A stretch of 44,249 nucleotides of DNA from Rhizobium sp. Q54. Its GTDB lineage: Bacteria > Pseudomonadota > Alphaproteobacteria > Rhizobiales > Xanthobacteraceae. Both the position numbers and the translations under genes were made by a program. Position 1 is the stretch's first letter. Each line of letters begins with the position of its first letter. The notes under the pieces were generated by a model. The model had not been told where the DNA came from. It saw only the letters and a list, made by a program, of their open reading frames with translations, and searched no databases. The DNA lies in NCBI GenBank assembly GCA_945861895.1, contig CAMAWF010000021.1, forward strand, positions 1 through 44,249, in the 5' to 3' direction. This document shows positions 37,429 through 44,249 of this stretch, one piece after another.

Positions 37429-38922
37429 CTAATTAGCTTTAAGCGAATTCACCGCTTTGAGCGCGTCGATCATGCCGGCGCCGAAATCGTTGCTGCGCCG
37501 CTGGCCGCCAATCGGGATTGCCGTCGTCATCAAAATACTACGCACCGCATCGGGCTTGAGATCAGGGCGCCGCGCCAGCAAAAGCGCCGCCACGCCGCTG
37601 ACATGGGCGGCCGCCACGGAAGTGCCGGACGTCACCTGATAGCCCGCATCCGGAGCGGGCAGCAGAATATCGACGCCGGGCGCCGCGACCGCGACTTGCG
37701 GTCCGCGATTGGCCTGCACCAACAGCCTGTCCTCGGCGTCGGTCGCGGTCACGCCGATCACATGCGGGTCCGCGCCGGGATAAAGCGGCGGCGAGCGCGG
37801 GCCGGCGTTGCCGACTGCCGCGATGAGCACGATGTTTCTGGCGTGAGCTTTCGCGAGCATGTCGCGGAACATCGGATCGGGCGGGCCGGCGAAACTCATA
37901 TTGACGATCCGCGCGCCCTGCGCCGCGGCCCAATCGAGCCCTTTGAGCACATTGAACGTGGTGCTCTGCGCGCCGGTCGAATTTTCATCGAACGCGCGCA
38001 CCGCAAGAATTCTGACTTTGGGCGCAACACCCACCAGCCTGACGTGCGACCCGATTGCGCCCGCCATGCCGGTTCCATGCGCATGCGGCTTTGCCATCGT
38101 GCCGATGGCATCGAATTGCAAGGCGACGACACCCGCAAGATCGGGATGCATGGTGTCGATGGCGGAATCGATGATCGCGACAAGCACATTGTCGCCGCTG
38201 GTGATGCGATGGATTTCCAGCAGCCGCAGCTTGCCGACCACATATTGTGCGGGGCCTGCGTCCCGTGCGGTCGCACCCGGTTGGCCTTGCGCAAGCTGGA
38301 ACAGGAGATTCGGCTGCGCCGCCGCGATGGCGATACCGGCATTGCGTGCGATCCGCCGCAACACATTCGGCACCGAACGCCCGCTGTCGATGCGCCAACG
38401 CTGCAAGCTGCGCCCGGTGAGCGCGAAGCTCTGGGTTTCAAGCAAGGTCAGTTGATGGCGGCGCGCAAACGCATCCAGCGCCTGCGCCGATACGCCAGGA
38501 CCTATATCGAGCAGGATTTCATTTGCCACAAAGCGCAGATCGCCCGCGGGTGGAATATGGAACCCGCGGCGGCGGAGGCGAAGTTCGTTCGCTGCGCCGG
38601 GCTGCCGGGCAGGCACCACAACAGCTTGGGGGAACAGCCTGGCGGCCAGCAGCCATCCCGCCGGCCCAAGCGCGCAAGTGAGCGTCGAGCGTCCGACCTC
38701 GGACGCCGTCATCTCGCGCCCAAGAACGATGGTGCCGACAATGGGCGAGGCTGCAGCGCAACCTATCGACCCCAGCGCATACCACCCCAGCGGCGTCAGG
38801 GCGCTACGACTGACGAGCGTGGTCGTGACAACTGGCGGAACTGGCCCCTGCGCCACCGCCGCGTGCGGCAGCGCGACAATGAATGCGACCAACAAAACCG
38901 CAACGGCTGCCGCCCGCCTCAT
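37429..38922 (-). CDS. Subtilisin-like serine protease (S8), membrane-linked
   Basis: A 497-residue exported protease. A signal peptide (1-24, cleavage near AVAQ-G) is followed by two further hydrophobic segments (about 44-68 and 80-104), which may anchor it in the inner membrane. Residues about 130-215 look like an autoinhibitory propeptide. The peptidase domain has Asp252 (VAIIDSAID), His282 (HAHGTGMAGAI), Asn372 (AAVGNAGP, oxyanion hole) and Ser435 (SGTSVAAAHVSG), so the triad is complete. On the minus strand a TACAAT -10 element (plus 38961-38966) lies about 40 bp upstream. It sits between tRNA-Pro and the MerR gene and is probably an insertion into that otherwise conserved order. The substrate is unknown. 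Confidence 0.92.
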   Translation of the reverse strand: MRRAAAVAVLLVAFIVALPHAAVAQGPVPPVVTTTLVSRSALTPLGWYALGSIGCAAASPIVGTIVLGREMTASEVGRSTLTCALGPAGWLLAARLFPQAVVVPARQPGAANELRLRRRGFHIPPAGDLRFVANEILLDIGPGVSAQALDAFARRHQLTLLETQSFALTGRSLQRWRIDSGRSVPNVLRRIARNAGIAIAAAQPNLLFQLAQGQPGATARDAGPAQYVVGKLRLLEIHRITSGDNVLVAIIDSAIDTMHPDLAGVVALQFDAIGTMAKPHAHGTGMAGAIGSHVRLVGVAPKVRILAVRAFDENSTGAQSTTFNVLKGLDWAAAQGARIVNMSFAGPPDPMFRDMLAKAHARNIVLIAAVGNAGPRSPPLYPGADPHVIGVTATDAEDRLLVQANRGPQVAVAAPGVDILLPAPDAGYQVTSGTSVAAAHVSGVAALLLARRPDLKPDAVRSILMTTAIPIGGQRRSNDFGAGMIDALKAVNSLKAN

Positions 38923-39050
38923 CCAACACCTGCTACCTGCCGGATCGAACCGGCGGCATGATTGTACACATTTTTTGTCGGGCGCTGACAGGCGCTTAGT
39001 TCAATCGCGGGTGAATTTTTTGAAAGTCCGCTTTAAGACTGATCGCGAAC

Positions 39051-39731
39051 TTAGCGGCTGCTGCCGAGCGCCATATCGGCAATCCGGCGGCATTCGTTGA
39101 GTTCATGCAGCGCCGCCTGCAATTTGCGTAAATCTTCGCGCGGCAAACCTCTGCCCGGACCAACCTCGCTTGTACGCTCCGCAGGCAACGCTACACGCGC
39201 CACGGGCGCCGGTGCCGCTTGTGTACCGCCAACATGCGAGCTGCGATCGGACGGCTCGATGCGCGGCACTGGCGCGCCTTGCATCGGCGGCTCGCGCCTG
39301 CCGGCAGGCTCGCTTTCGTCATCGCTCAGATCGCGGCCAATAAGGGAAGGCAGCCGGCCTAAAAGGCCGCGCCCGGTATCGCCCCCGGCGGGAAGCGCTG
39401 TTGCGTCCGCGGCGAACTCCTCGTCCTCCGAGGCGCGGTGCGGCGGCTGCGGCGCGCCCTGTTGCCACACCGCTTGGACGAATTTGGGCCCCTGCTCGCG
39501 CAGGATGCGCTGGACGCCGCGGATGGTGTAGCCCTCGCCGTAGAGCAAATGGCGAATGCCACGCAGGAGATCTACATCGTCGGGCCGGTAATAGCGGCGG
39601 CCGCCGCCGCGCTTCATCGGCTTGATCTCGCGAAAGCGGCTTTCCCAAAAGCGCAGCACATGCTGGGGAACGTCGAGATCGTCGGCGACCTCGCTGATGG
39701 TGCGAAATGCATCCGGCGCCTTGTTATCCAA
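39051..39731 (-). CDS. MerR-family transcriptional regulator
   Basis: A 226-residue regulator. The N-terminal winged helix-turn-helix (residues 8-80) reads [25 protein letters not shown], then [20 protein letters not shown], typical of MerR. Residues about 90-195 are low-complexity Pro/Ala/Glu/Arg and probably disordered, followed by a short predicted coiled helix ([24 protein letters not shown]). No metal-binding Cys cluster is present, so it is not a metal sensor of the MerR type proper. This MerR gene directly after ihfA is conserved in alphaproteobacteria; its regulon is not known to me. Only 36 bp separate it from ihfA, so the two are co-transcribed. Confidence 0.9.
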   Translation of the reverse strand: MDNKAPDAFRTISEVADDLDVPQHVLRFWESRFREIKPMKRGGGRRYYRPDDVDLLRGIRHLLYGEGYTIRGVQRILREQGPKFVQAVWQQGAPQPPHRASEDEEFAADATALPAGGDTGRGLLGRLPSLIGRDLSDDESEPAGRREPPMQGAPVPRIEPSDRSSHVGGTQAAPAPVARVALPAERTSEVGPGRGLPREDLRKLQAALHELNECRRIADMALGSSR

Positions 39732-39767
39732 AGCTGCCTTCTCCTTGCGGCCGCGCGCGACTTTCGC

Positions 39768-40073
39768 TTACGGGTGCTCGCTGCCGCCGTTGATACGATG
39801 CTTGAGGATCGCCGAGGGCTTGAACACCATCACCCGGCTGGGTGAGATCGGCACTTCCTTGCCGGTCTTGGGATTGCGGCCGATACGCTGGCCTTTTTTT
39901 CGCACCACGAAGGAGCCGAACGACGAGAGCTTCACGGTTTCCCCGCGCTCCAGACAATCGGTGATCTCCTTCAAAACCAGTTCAACGAGAGAAGCCGATT
40001 CTGTGCGCGAGAGCCCAACCTTTTGATAGACCGCTTCGCACAGGTCCGCACGCGTTACTGTTTTTCCGGTCAT
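39768..40073 (-). CDS. ihfA: Integration host factor subunit alpha
   Basis: The 101-residue alpha subunit of IHF, which bends DNA sharply at specific sites and helps sigma-54 promoters, recombination and replication. [27 protein letters not shown] begins the protein, and the beta-arm [25 protein letters not shown] is canonical, with the intercalating Pro region. The C-terminus [12 protein letters not shown] is typical. It precedes the MerR gene and follows fabH by 104 bp, as in related genomes. It may assist the glnB promoter in this window, but no IHF site was identified there. Confidence 0.97.
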   Translation of the reverse strand: MTGKTVTRADLCEAVYQKVGLSRTESASLVELVLKEITDCLERGETVKLSSFGSFVVRKKGQRIGRNPKTGKEVPISPSRVMVFKPSAILKHRINGGSEHP

Positions 40074-40177
40074 CGACTGCCCCGCTCCCGGCGAAGATAT
40101 CCTGCTGAATTATCGACGATATTCACTTGAACCGGCAGGGTCAACGGGGGCGCGGACGAAGTTGCATGACGGCCCAC

Positions 40178-41155
40178 TCACCAGCGAACGAGGGCCGAGC
40201 CCCAGGTGAAGCCCCCGCCCATGGCTTCCAGCAGCACCAGGTCGCCCGGCTTGATGCGCCCGTCCCTGATCGCGACGTCGAGCGCGAGCGGGATCGAAGC
40301 CGCCGAGGTGTTGCCATGACGATCCACGGTGACGACCACCTTTTCCGGCGCGATGCCGAGCTTATGAGCGCTGTCGTCGATGATGCGCTTGTTGGCCTGG
40401 TGCGGCACGAACCAGTCGATGTCGTCCGCCGTATAGCCGGTGGCCTTGAAAGCATCCTCGATCACGTCGGTGATCATGGCCACCGCGTGCTTGAAAACGG
40501 CGCGCCCTTCCATCCGCAAATGCCCAACCGTGCCGGTCGAGGACGGACCGCCGTCGACATAGAGCTTCGCCTTGTGCCGTCCGTCCGAGCGAAGATGCGT
40601 GGTAAGGAGGCCGCGATCCTCGCGCGCGCCGGGCTGCTGCTGCGCCTCGACGACGAGCGCACCGGCGCCGTCGCCGAACAGCACGCAGGTGCCGCGATCG
40701 GTCCAATCGAGGATGCGTGAAAACGTTTCCGCGCCGATCACCAGCGCGCGTTTGGCGTTGCCCGCACGCAGCAGGCCATCGACGGTGGCGAGCGCGTAGA
40801 CAAAACCCGAGCACACCGCCTGTAGATCGAAGGCCGCGCCGTGGTTGATGCCGAGGGCGGCCTGCACCGATACCGCGCTGGCCGGAAAAGTCTGGTCCGG
40901 GGTCGAGGTGGCGAGCACGATAAGGTCGATCGATTGCGCATCGACCCCGGCATCGGCGAGCGCGGCGCGGGCGGCATTGATCGCCAGATGCGAGGTCATC
41001 TCTCCGGAGGCGGCAATATGCCTTTGGCGGATGCCGGTCCGCTGCACGATCCATTCGTCGGAGCTATCGACCGTGCGTGCGAGCTCGGCATTGCCGAGAG
41101 CGCGTTCCGGCAGGTAGGCCCCGCAGCCGAGGACAACCGAACGGGTCACAGTCAC
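40178..41155 (-). CDS. fabH: 3-oxoacyl-ACP synthase III
   Basis: A 325-residue condensing enzyme that joins acetyl-CoA with malonyl-ACP to start fatty acid synthesis. The triad is Cys115 ([12 protein letters not shown]), His252 ([11 protein letters not shown]) and Asn282 ([10 protein letters not shown]). The start is GTG 41155, which overlaps the plsX stop as GTGA, so translation is coupled; a second GTG two codons on is also possible. Length is normal. The gene is in the plsX-fabH-ihfA-MerR order typical of the class. Confidence 0.97.
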   Translation of the reverse strand: MTVTRSVVLGCGAYLPERALGNAELARTVDSSDEWIVQRTGIRQRHIAASGEMTSHLAINAARAALADAGVDAQSIDLIVLATSTPDQTFPASAVSVQAALGINHGAAFDLQAVCSGFVYALATVDGLLRAGNAKRALVIGAETFSRILDWTDRGTCVLFGDGAGALVVEAQQQPGAREDRGLLTTHLRSDGRHKAKLYVDGGPSSTGTVGHLRMEGRAVFKHAVAMITDVIEDAFKATGYTADDIDWFVPHQANKRIIDDSAHKLGIAPEKVVVTVDRHGNTSAASIPLALDVAIRDGRIKPGDLVLLEAMGGGFTWGSALVRW

Positions 41156-42213
41156 GAGGTCGCTCCGACGGCCGCACGGTCGAGCGGCGCGGCGGAAACC
41201 TCGCGCACAAGCGTCTTGTTGATCTTGGCCAGCAGGTCGTAGCGCACCATGTCGTAGCCGATATCGACCGCGGACGCGAAACCGAGCGCGTCGGAGCCGC
41301 CATGGCTCTTGATGACGATGCCGTTGAGACCGAGAAAGACGCCGCCATTGGACCTGCTTGGGTCCATCTTCTCGCGCAGCGCACGGAACGCTTCACGCGC
41401 GAACAGATAACCGATCTTCGCGCGCCACGTCCGGCTCATGCCGCGCTTGAGATATTCGCCGATCTGGCGCGCGGTGCCTTCGGCGGACTTGAGCGCGATA
41501 TTGCCGGCAAAGCCTTCGGTGACGACGACATCGACGGTGCCCTTGCCGATATCGTCGCCTTCGACGAAACCGACATACTCGAAATGCGGCAGCGGCACCT
41601 GGCGCAGAATGGTGCCGGCCTCGCGTACTTGTTCCAGTCCCTTGACCTCCTCGACGCCGATATTGAGCAGGCCGACGGTTGGCCGGTCGAGATCGAACAG
41701 CACCTGCGCCATCGCGCTTCCCATGGCGGCAAGATCGACCAGATGTTTGGCATCGGCGCCGATGGTGGCGCCGACATCGAGCACGACGGACTCGCCTCTA
41801 AGTGTCGGCCACAGCGCCGCGATCGCCGGACGCTCGATGCCTTTGAGCATCTTGAGATTGAAGCGCGCCATCGCCATCAGCGCGCCGGTGTTGCCGGCCG
41901 AGACCGCGACGTCCGCTTCGCCTTTCTTCACCGCGTCGAGCGCAAGCCACATCGACGATTTCCAGCGGCCATGACGCAGCGCCTGGCTCGGCTTGTCGTC
42001 CATCTTGATGGCGATGTCGGTGTGCACCAGGCGGGCGCTGGCCTTGAGCTTGGGATGGGCATCGAGCAGTGGCGCCACCACCGCGCTGTCGCCGAACAGC
42101 ACGAATTCGGTGTCGGGATGGCGGATCAGCGATATCTCGGCGCCGGGCACGATCACGGACGGCCCGTGGTCACCCCCCATGGCGTCAAGCGCGATACGGA
42201 CTTTATGAGCCAT
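41152..42213 (-). CDS. plsX: Phosphate acyltransferase PlsX
   Basis: A 353-residue peripheral membrane enzyme that makes acyl-phosphate from acyl-ACP for phospholipid synthesis. It opens with [21 protein letters not shown], the family signature. [37 protein letters not shown] and [18 protein letters not shown] are further conserved blocks. ATG 42213 is preferred to the frame start at 42285, which adds 24 Arg-rich residues. It is coupled to fabH by a 4-bp overlap. Confidence 0.97.
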   Translation of the reverse strand: MAHKVRIALDAMGGDHGPSVIVPGAEISLIRHPDTEFVLFGDSAVVAPLLDAHPKLKASARLVHTDIAIKMDDKPSQALRHGRWKSSMWLALDAVKKGEADVAVSAGNTGALMAMARFNLKMLKGIERPAIAALWPTLRGESVVLDVGATIGADAKHLVDLAAMGSAMAQVLFDLDRPTVGLLNIGVEEVKGLEQVREAGTILRQVPLPHFEYVGFVEGDDIGKGTVDVVVTEGFAGNIALKSAEGTARQIGEYLKRGMSRTWRAKIGYLFAREAFRALREKMDPSRSNGGVFLGLNGIVIKSHGGSDALGFASAVDIGYDMVRYDLLAKINKTLVREVSAAPLDRAAVGATS

Positions 42214-42333
42214 GGATCGATCTCGGCGGCGTTCGCTTGGGCGCCGAAAGCGCGGTCCTTCGGGAACGACGACCCGGCGCGACAATAGCCGGTCGGCAGG
42301 GGGAAAGAACAGGGGTCGAAAGGGCTCGCACTG

Positions 42334-42885
42334 TCAGCTTTTGTCCGCTTTTTGACTCTTTTTGAGGGCTTCCAGGGCCGCAAACGGGTTGGAAGCGACG
42401 TCTTGCTCCGCAGTGCCAAGTTGCGCCGGCGCGAATTCGACGTTGGCTTTGCGCGGATAAGGATCGATGCTCACCATCAGGAATTCACTCGCCACCGCGC
42501 CGAGGTCGACCGCGCCGCCGACCAGCGGCTCCGGCGGCTCCTGCCTGCCCCTGCCCGGTTTTGTGAAAACGGATTCATCGCCGTCCGTGCTCGCCGCGGG
42601 GATAAAGACCAGATCGATGGCTTCCTCGATCGCGTTGCTGATCGGCTCCAGGGTGACGACGCATGTTTGCCCGACCAGCGCCGAAACTTGTCCGACCACG
42701 TGCAGACCACCGCGATATCTGCTCACGACCAACGCAGAACTCAGCCGGTCGATCGATCGTACGCCCGCAAGCTTGGCCAAGGCCGCGCGCACTTCCTCGC
42801 CGGCCGAAAGATCGAAATTTCGTCCTTCGTCGGGAATATCGTCGATTGCAACCGGCACGTTCCAGGGACGTTCGGATTTTGCCAT
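42334..42885 (-). CDS. DUF177 (YceD) family protein
   Basis: A 183-residue protein of the DUF177/YceD family, linked in other bacteria to 23S rRNA handling. The conserved core SRYRGGLHVVGQVSALVGQTCVVTLEPISNAIEE is present. The Cys pair of the family (CxRCL-type) is reduced to a single Cys. The start at 42885 (MAKSERPWNVPV) matches relatives; 12 more codons are open upstream and would overlap the previous gene. Usually rpmF or plsX follows this gene. Here plsX comes next after 120 bp, with no rpmF between. Confidence 0.88.
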   Translation of the reverse strand: MAKSERPWNVPVAIDDIPDEGRNFDLSAGEEVRAALAKLAGVRSIDRLSSALVVSRYRGGLHVVGQVSALVGQTCVVTLEPISNAIEEAIDLVFIPAASTDGDESVFTKPGRGRQEPPEPLVGGAVDLGAVASEFLMVSIDPYPRKANVEFAPAQLGTAEQDVASNPFAALEALKKSQKADKS

Positions 42886-42895
42886 CGTATGCGTC

Positions 42896-43456
42896 TCACG
42901 AAATCGCCGCAGGGGCCGCAATGCCGGCGGGATCGGGGAAACTCAATTCACCCCGGATGAAGGCCTCATCCGCCTGAAGCGTAAGGTGATTTACTGCTGC
43001 CTGCACATATGCCGCGAGCGCTCCCGCGCCGGCCGGCGGCGTACTTGCATTGTCGAATATGTTGCGCGCCACCGCCGCTATCAGAGCGCGCTCATCCATG
43101 CTCGCCAGCGCGGCTTCATAGGCCTGCGCGCGCCCGTAGAAGGCATCGCCGATCCGGCGCATTTCCTTCGGGATGGCAAGGTCGCCGATGCCGATTTCGC
43201 GCAGATTATCATCCATGTCGCCACAGAACCGATCGAAAATGCCCTGCCCGAGCGCACGTATTTTCTCGCTCTCGCCCTTTAGGCGGCGCAGGAACAGCGC
43301 CAGATGCAGCACGATCAGCTCAAAACGCCCATTAACCGTGTCCGGAACCGCATAATCGCGGTAGAAGCACGGCAATCGCGCCTGCGCCACGATCATGCCA
43401 TACAGGCTGGCGATGCTGTCCGGCCGCGGATCGCGGCGAAATGGGGGTAATTTCAT
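42896..43456 (-). CDS. Ubiquinol-cytochrome c chaperone (CBP3-like)
   Basis: A 186-residue protein of the CBP3/UQCC1 chaperone family, needed for assembly of the cytochrome bc1 complex. The conserved features SIASLYGMIVAQARLPCFYRDYAVPDTVNGRFELIVLHLALFLRRL and FDRFCGDMDDNLREIGIGDLAIPKEMRRIGDAFYGRAQAYEAAL are present. It is soluble, without signal peptide. It precedes the DUF177 gene by 10 bp, so the two are surely co-transcribed. It is divergent from the BamE-type gene, with the two starts close together. Confidence 0.92.
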   Translation of the reverse strand: MKLPPFRRDPRPDSIASLYGMIVAQARLPCFYRDYAVPDTVNGRFELIVLHLALFLRRLKGESEKIRALGQGIFDRFCGDMDDNLREIGIGDLAIPKEMRRIGDAFYGRAQAYEAALASMDERALIAAVARNIFDNASTPPAGAGALAAYVQAAVNHLTLQADEAFIRGELSFPDPAGIAAPAAIS

Positions 43457-43527
43457 CGGGTAAGTGTTCGTCTGTGCGCGGCTTTGCCGCCCGGTACGTC
43501 AACCTGCCTGCCGATGCAAGACCGAAA

Positions 43528-44007
43528 ATGAATATGCCGCCTGTACAGCCCGTTTTCGCAGTCCCGCGCCCGCGCGCCGCGCGCAAGGCCGTAGTCCTTG
43601 CCCTCGCATTTGGCCTCGCGCTCGCCGGCTGCGGTGTGACCAATTTCACCGAAAACTATCAACGCGGCTATGTGCTGCCGGAAGGCGCGTTAGAGCAGCT
43701 TCCAATCGGCGCCTCGCAGGAACAGGTGCTGATCGTGCTGGGTACGCCCTCCACAGTCGCCACCGTGAGCGGAGAAGCGTTCTATTACATCTCGCAGACA
43801 GCCGAACGCAAAGCCGCGTTCATGCCTTACAACGTGGTCGACCAGCGCGTGGTCGCGGTCTATTTCGACAAGAGCCGCAAGGTCGAGCGGCTGGCGAATT
43901 ACGGCATGAAGGATGGCAAGGTTTTCGACTTTGTCAGCCGCACGACGCAGACCGGCGGCGAAGATTTCAATTATCTGACCTTGCTCTTCAAGATGATGGG
44001 CCGTTAG
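43528..44007 (+). CDS. bamE: BamE/SmpA-family outer-membrane lipoprotein
   Basis: A 159-residue lipoprotein of the SmpA/OmlA family, a small part of the BAM machine that inserts outer-membrane proteins. After a basic start (RPRAARK) the signal sequence VVLALAFGLALAGCG gives a clean lipobox (LAGC). The BamE domain has GYVLPEGALEQLPIGASQEQVLIVLGTPSTVA and FYYISQT. The start at 43528 (MNMPPVQ) is chosen for a signal peptide of normal size; the frame is open from 43441, which would overlap the divergent gene. Two palindromic repeats follow. Confidence 0.9.
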   Translation: MNMPPVQPVFAVPRPRAARKAVVLALAFGLALAGCGVTNFTENYQRGYVLPEGALEQLPIGASQEQVLIVLGTPSTVATVSGEAFYYISQTAERKAAFMPYNVVDQRVVAVYFDKSRKVERLANYGMKDGKVFDFVSRTTQTGGEDFNYLTLLFKMMGR

Positions 44008-44008
44008 A

Positions 44009-44052
44009 GCGCAATCCGGCTAAGTGGAAACCGGTTCGCCGCAAGATTGCGC
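44009..44052. repeat. Nested palindromic repeat, copy 2
   Basis: The arms GCGCAATC (44009-44016) and GATTGCGC (44045-44052) pair perfectly. The centre AGTGGAAACCGGTT is shared, with two changes, with the repeat at 28427-28475 (reverse strand). It starts two bases after the BamE stop codon. Confidence 0.75.
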
Positions 44053-44067
44053 GACAAACCAAGGAAT

Positions 44068-44109
44068 CTAGAGTCTGATCCGATTCAATCTCATCGGATC
44101 AGACTCTAG
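44068..44109. repeat. Perfect 17-bp palindromic repeat
   Basis: Arms 44068-44084 and 44093-44109 (starting CTAGAGTCTGATCC) are exact reverse complements around an 8-base loop TCAATCTC. It is a different sequence family from its neighbour 16 bp upstream. It has no T tract, so it is not a typical terminator, though it could stabilise the 3' end of the bamE transcript. Confidence 0.8.
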
Positions 44110-44138
44110 TCGGTCATTATCCGCGATTGTCTGACGAT

Positions 44139-44170
44139 GAAGGGCCCGCGGATCGCTCCGCGAGCCCTTC
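44139..44170. terminator. Stem-loop between bamE and hppA
   Basis: A 14-bp stem with one mismatch (44139-44152 with 44157-44170) and a TCGC loop lies 20 bp past the stop of the minus-strand pyrophosphatase gene. It is a probable terminator for it, although the following T run is short. Confidence 0.55.
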
Positions 44171-44189
44171 GTTTGCCTTATCCCCACAC

Positions 44190-44249
44190 TCAGTGCGCCA
44201 ACACCGCCAGCAACAGCAGCGCCACGATGTTGGTGATCTTGATCATCGG
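44190..44249 (-). CDS. hppA: Proton-translocating pyrophosphatase, C-terminal end
   Basis: Only the last 19 codons and the stop are in the window; the gene enters from the right edge. The translation PMIKITNIVALLLLAVLAH is the end of the last membrane helix of membrane pyrophosphatases as known from Bradyrhizobium-type HppA, which pump protons with the energy of pyrophosphate hydrolysis. The match rests on a short stretch and on recall of the family's C-terminus, and the neighbouring SmpA-type gene agrees with that context. Confidence 0.7.
   Translation of the reverse strand, partial: PMIKITNIVALLLLAVLAH

Noticed and set aside
37411-38961. 516-codon plus-strand frame opposite the S8 protease
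   Set aside because: Antisense shadow of a gene with a complete catalytic triad and signal peptide.

Overview
The window looks like chromosomal DNA of an alphaproteobacterium of the order Hyphomicrobiales, close to the Bradyrhizobium / Rhodopseudomonas / Pseudolabrys group (Nitrobacteraceae or Xanthobacteraceae). The grounds are high GC, a tig-clpP-clpX-lon block near nuoA, a MerR-ihfA-fabH-plsX-DUF177-CBP3 block, a sigma-54-type glnB-glnA promoter, a lone Bug-type solute-binding protein, and intergenic palindromic repeats of the kind that litter those genomes. Species cannot be fixed from the sequence alone. I see no rRNA, CRISPR array, insertion sequence, transposase, integrase or phage structural gene.

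Layout. 1-650: start of the nuo operon (nuoA, truncated nuoB, minus strand). 650-4900: an accessory stretch between nuoA and tRNA-Asp with a Bug-type periplasmic binding protein, an alpha/beta hydrolase, an AT-richer endonuclease VII-like gene, a multi-hairpin repeat and a HAD hydrolase. 4900-12450: protein quality control and chromosome packaging, with tRNA-Asp, HU, tRNA-Val, lon, clpX, clpP, trigger factor and tRNA-Leu. 12580-16270: NAD(P)HX repair enzyme, then the nitrogen-control pair glnB-glnA behind a sigma-54 promoter. 16600-18505: a large secreted protein of unknown function with a possible Cys/His hydrolase core. 18550-21560: a small membrane protein and two paralogous membrane diguanylate cyclases. 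21700-22780: rplM-rpsI with a clear promoter and terminator. 22850-28420: acyl-CoA-type enzymes, a CoA-binding protein, O-acetylhomoserine sulfhydrylase, heme A synthase and a DUF2842 protein.

28430-37280 is an exopolysaccharide locus: polysaccharide deacetylase, CelD/BcsL-like acetyltransferase, Wzz/GNVR chain-length protein with a degenerate tyrosine-kinase-like domain, family-4 glycosyltransferase, polyprenyl-phosphate sugar-1-phosphate transferase and an O-antigen-ligase/polymerase-type membrane protein. Together they could start a lipid-linked repeat unit, extend it and polymerise it. No flippase or outer-membrane exporter is present, so the set is incomplete here. The locus ends at tRNA-Pro.

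37400-44249: a membrane-linked subtilisin-like protease, then the conserved block MerR regulator, ihfA, fabH, plsX, DUF177 protein and cytochrome bc1 assembly chaperone on the minus strand. Divergent from it lies a BamE-type lipoprotein, followed by two palindromic repeats and the last 19 codons of an hppA-like proton-pumping pyrophosphatase.

The best candidates for a second look are the secreted Cys/His protein (16598-18505), the orphan endonuclease VII-like gene (3136-3858), the exopolysaccharide locus whose kinase-like and deacetylase domains have lost hallmark residues, and the dispersed palindromic repeats, one family of which occurs twice. I did not find anything I would confidently call a new multi-gene system.
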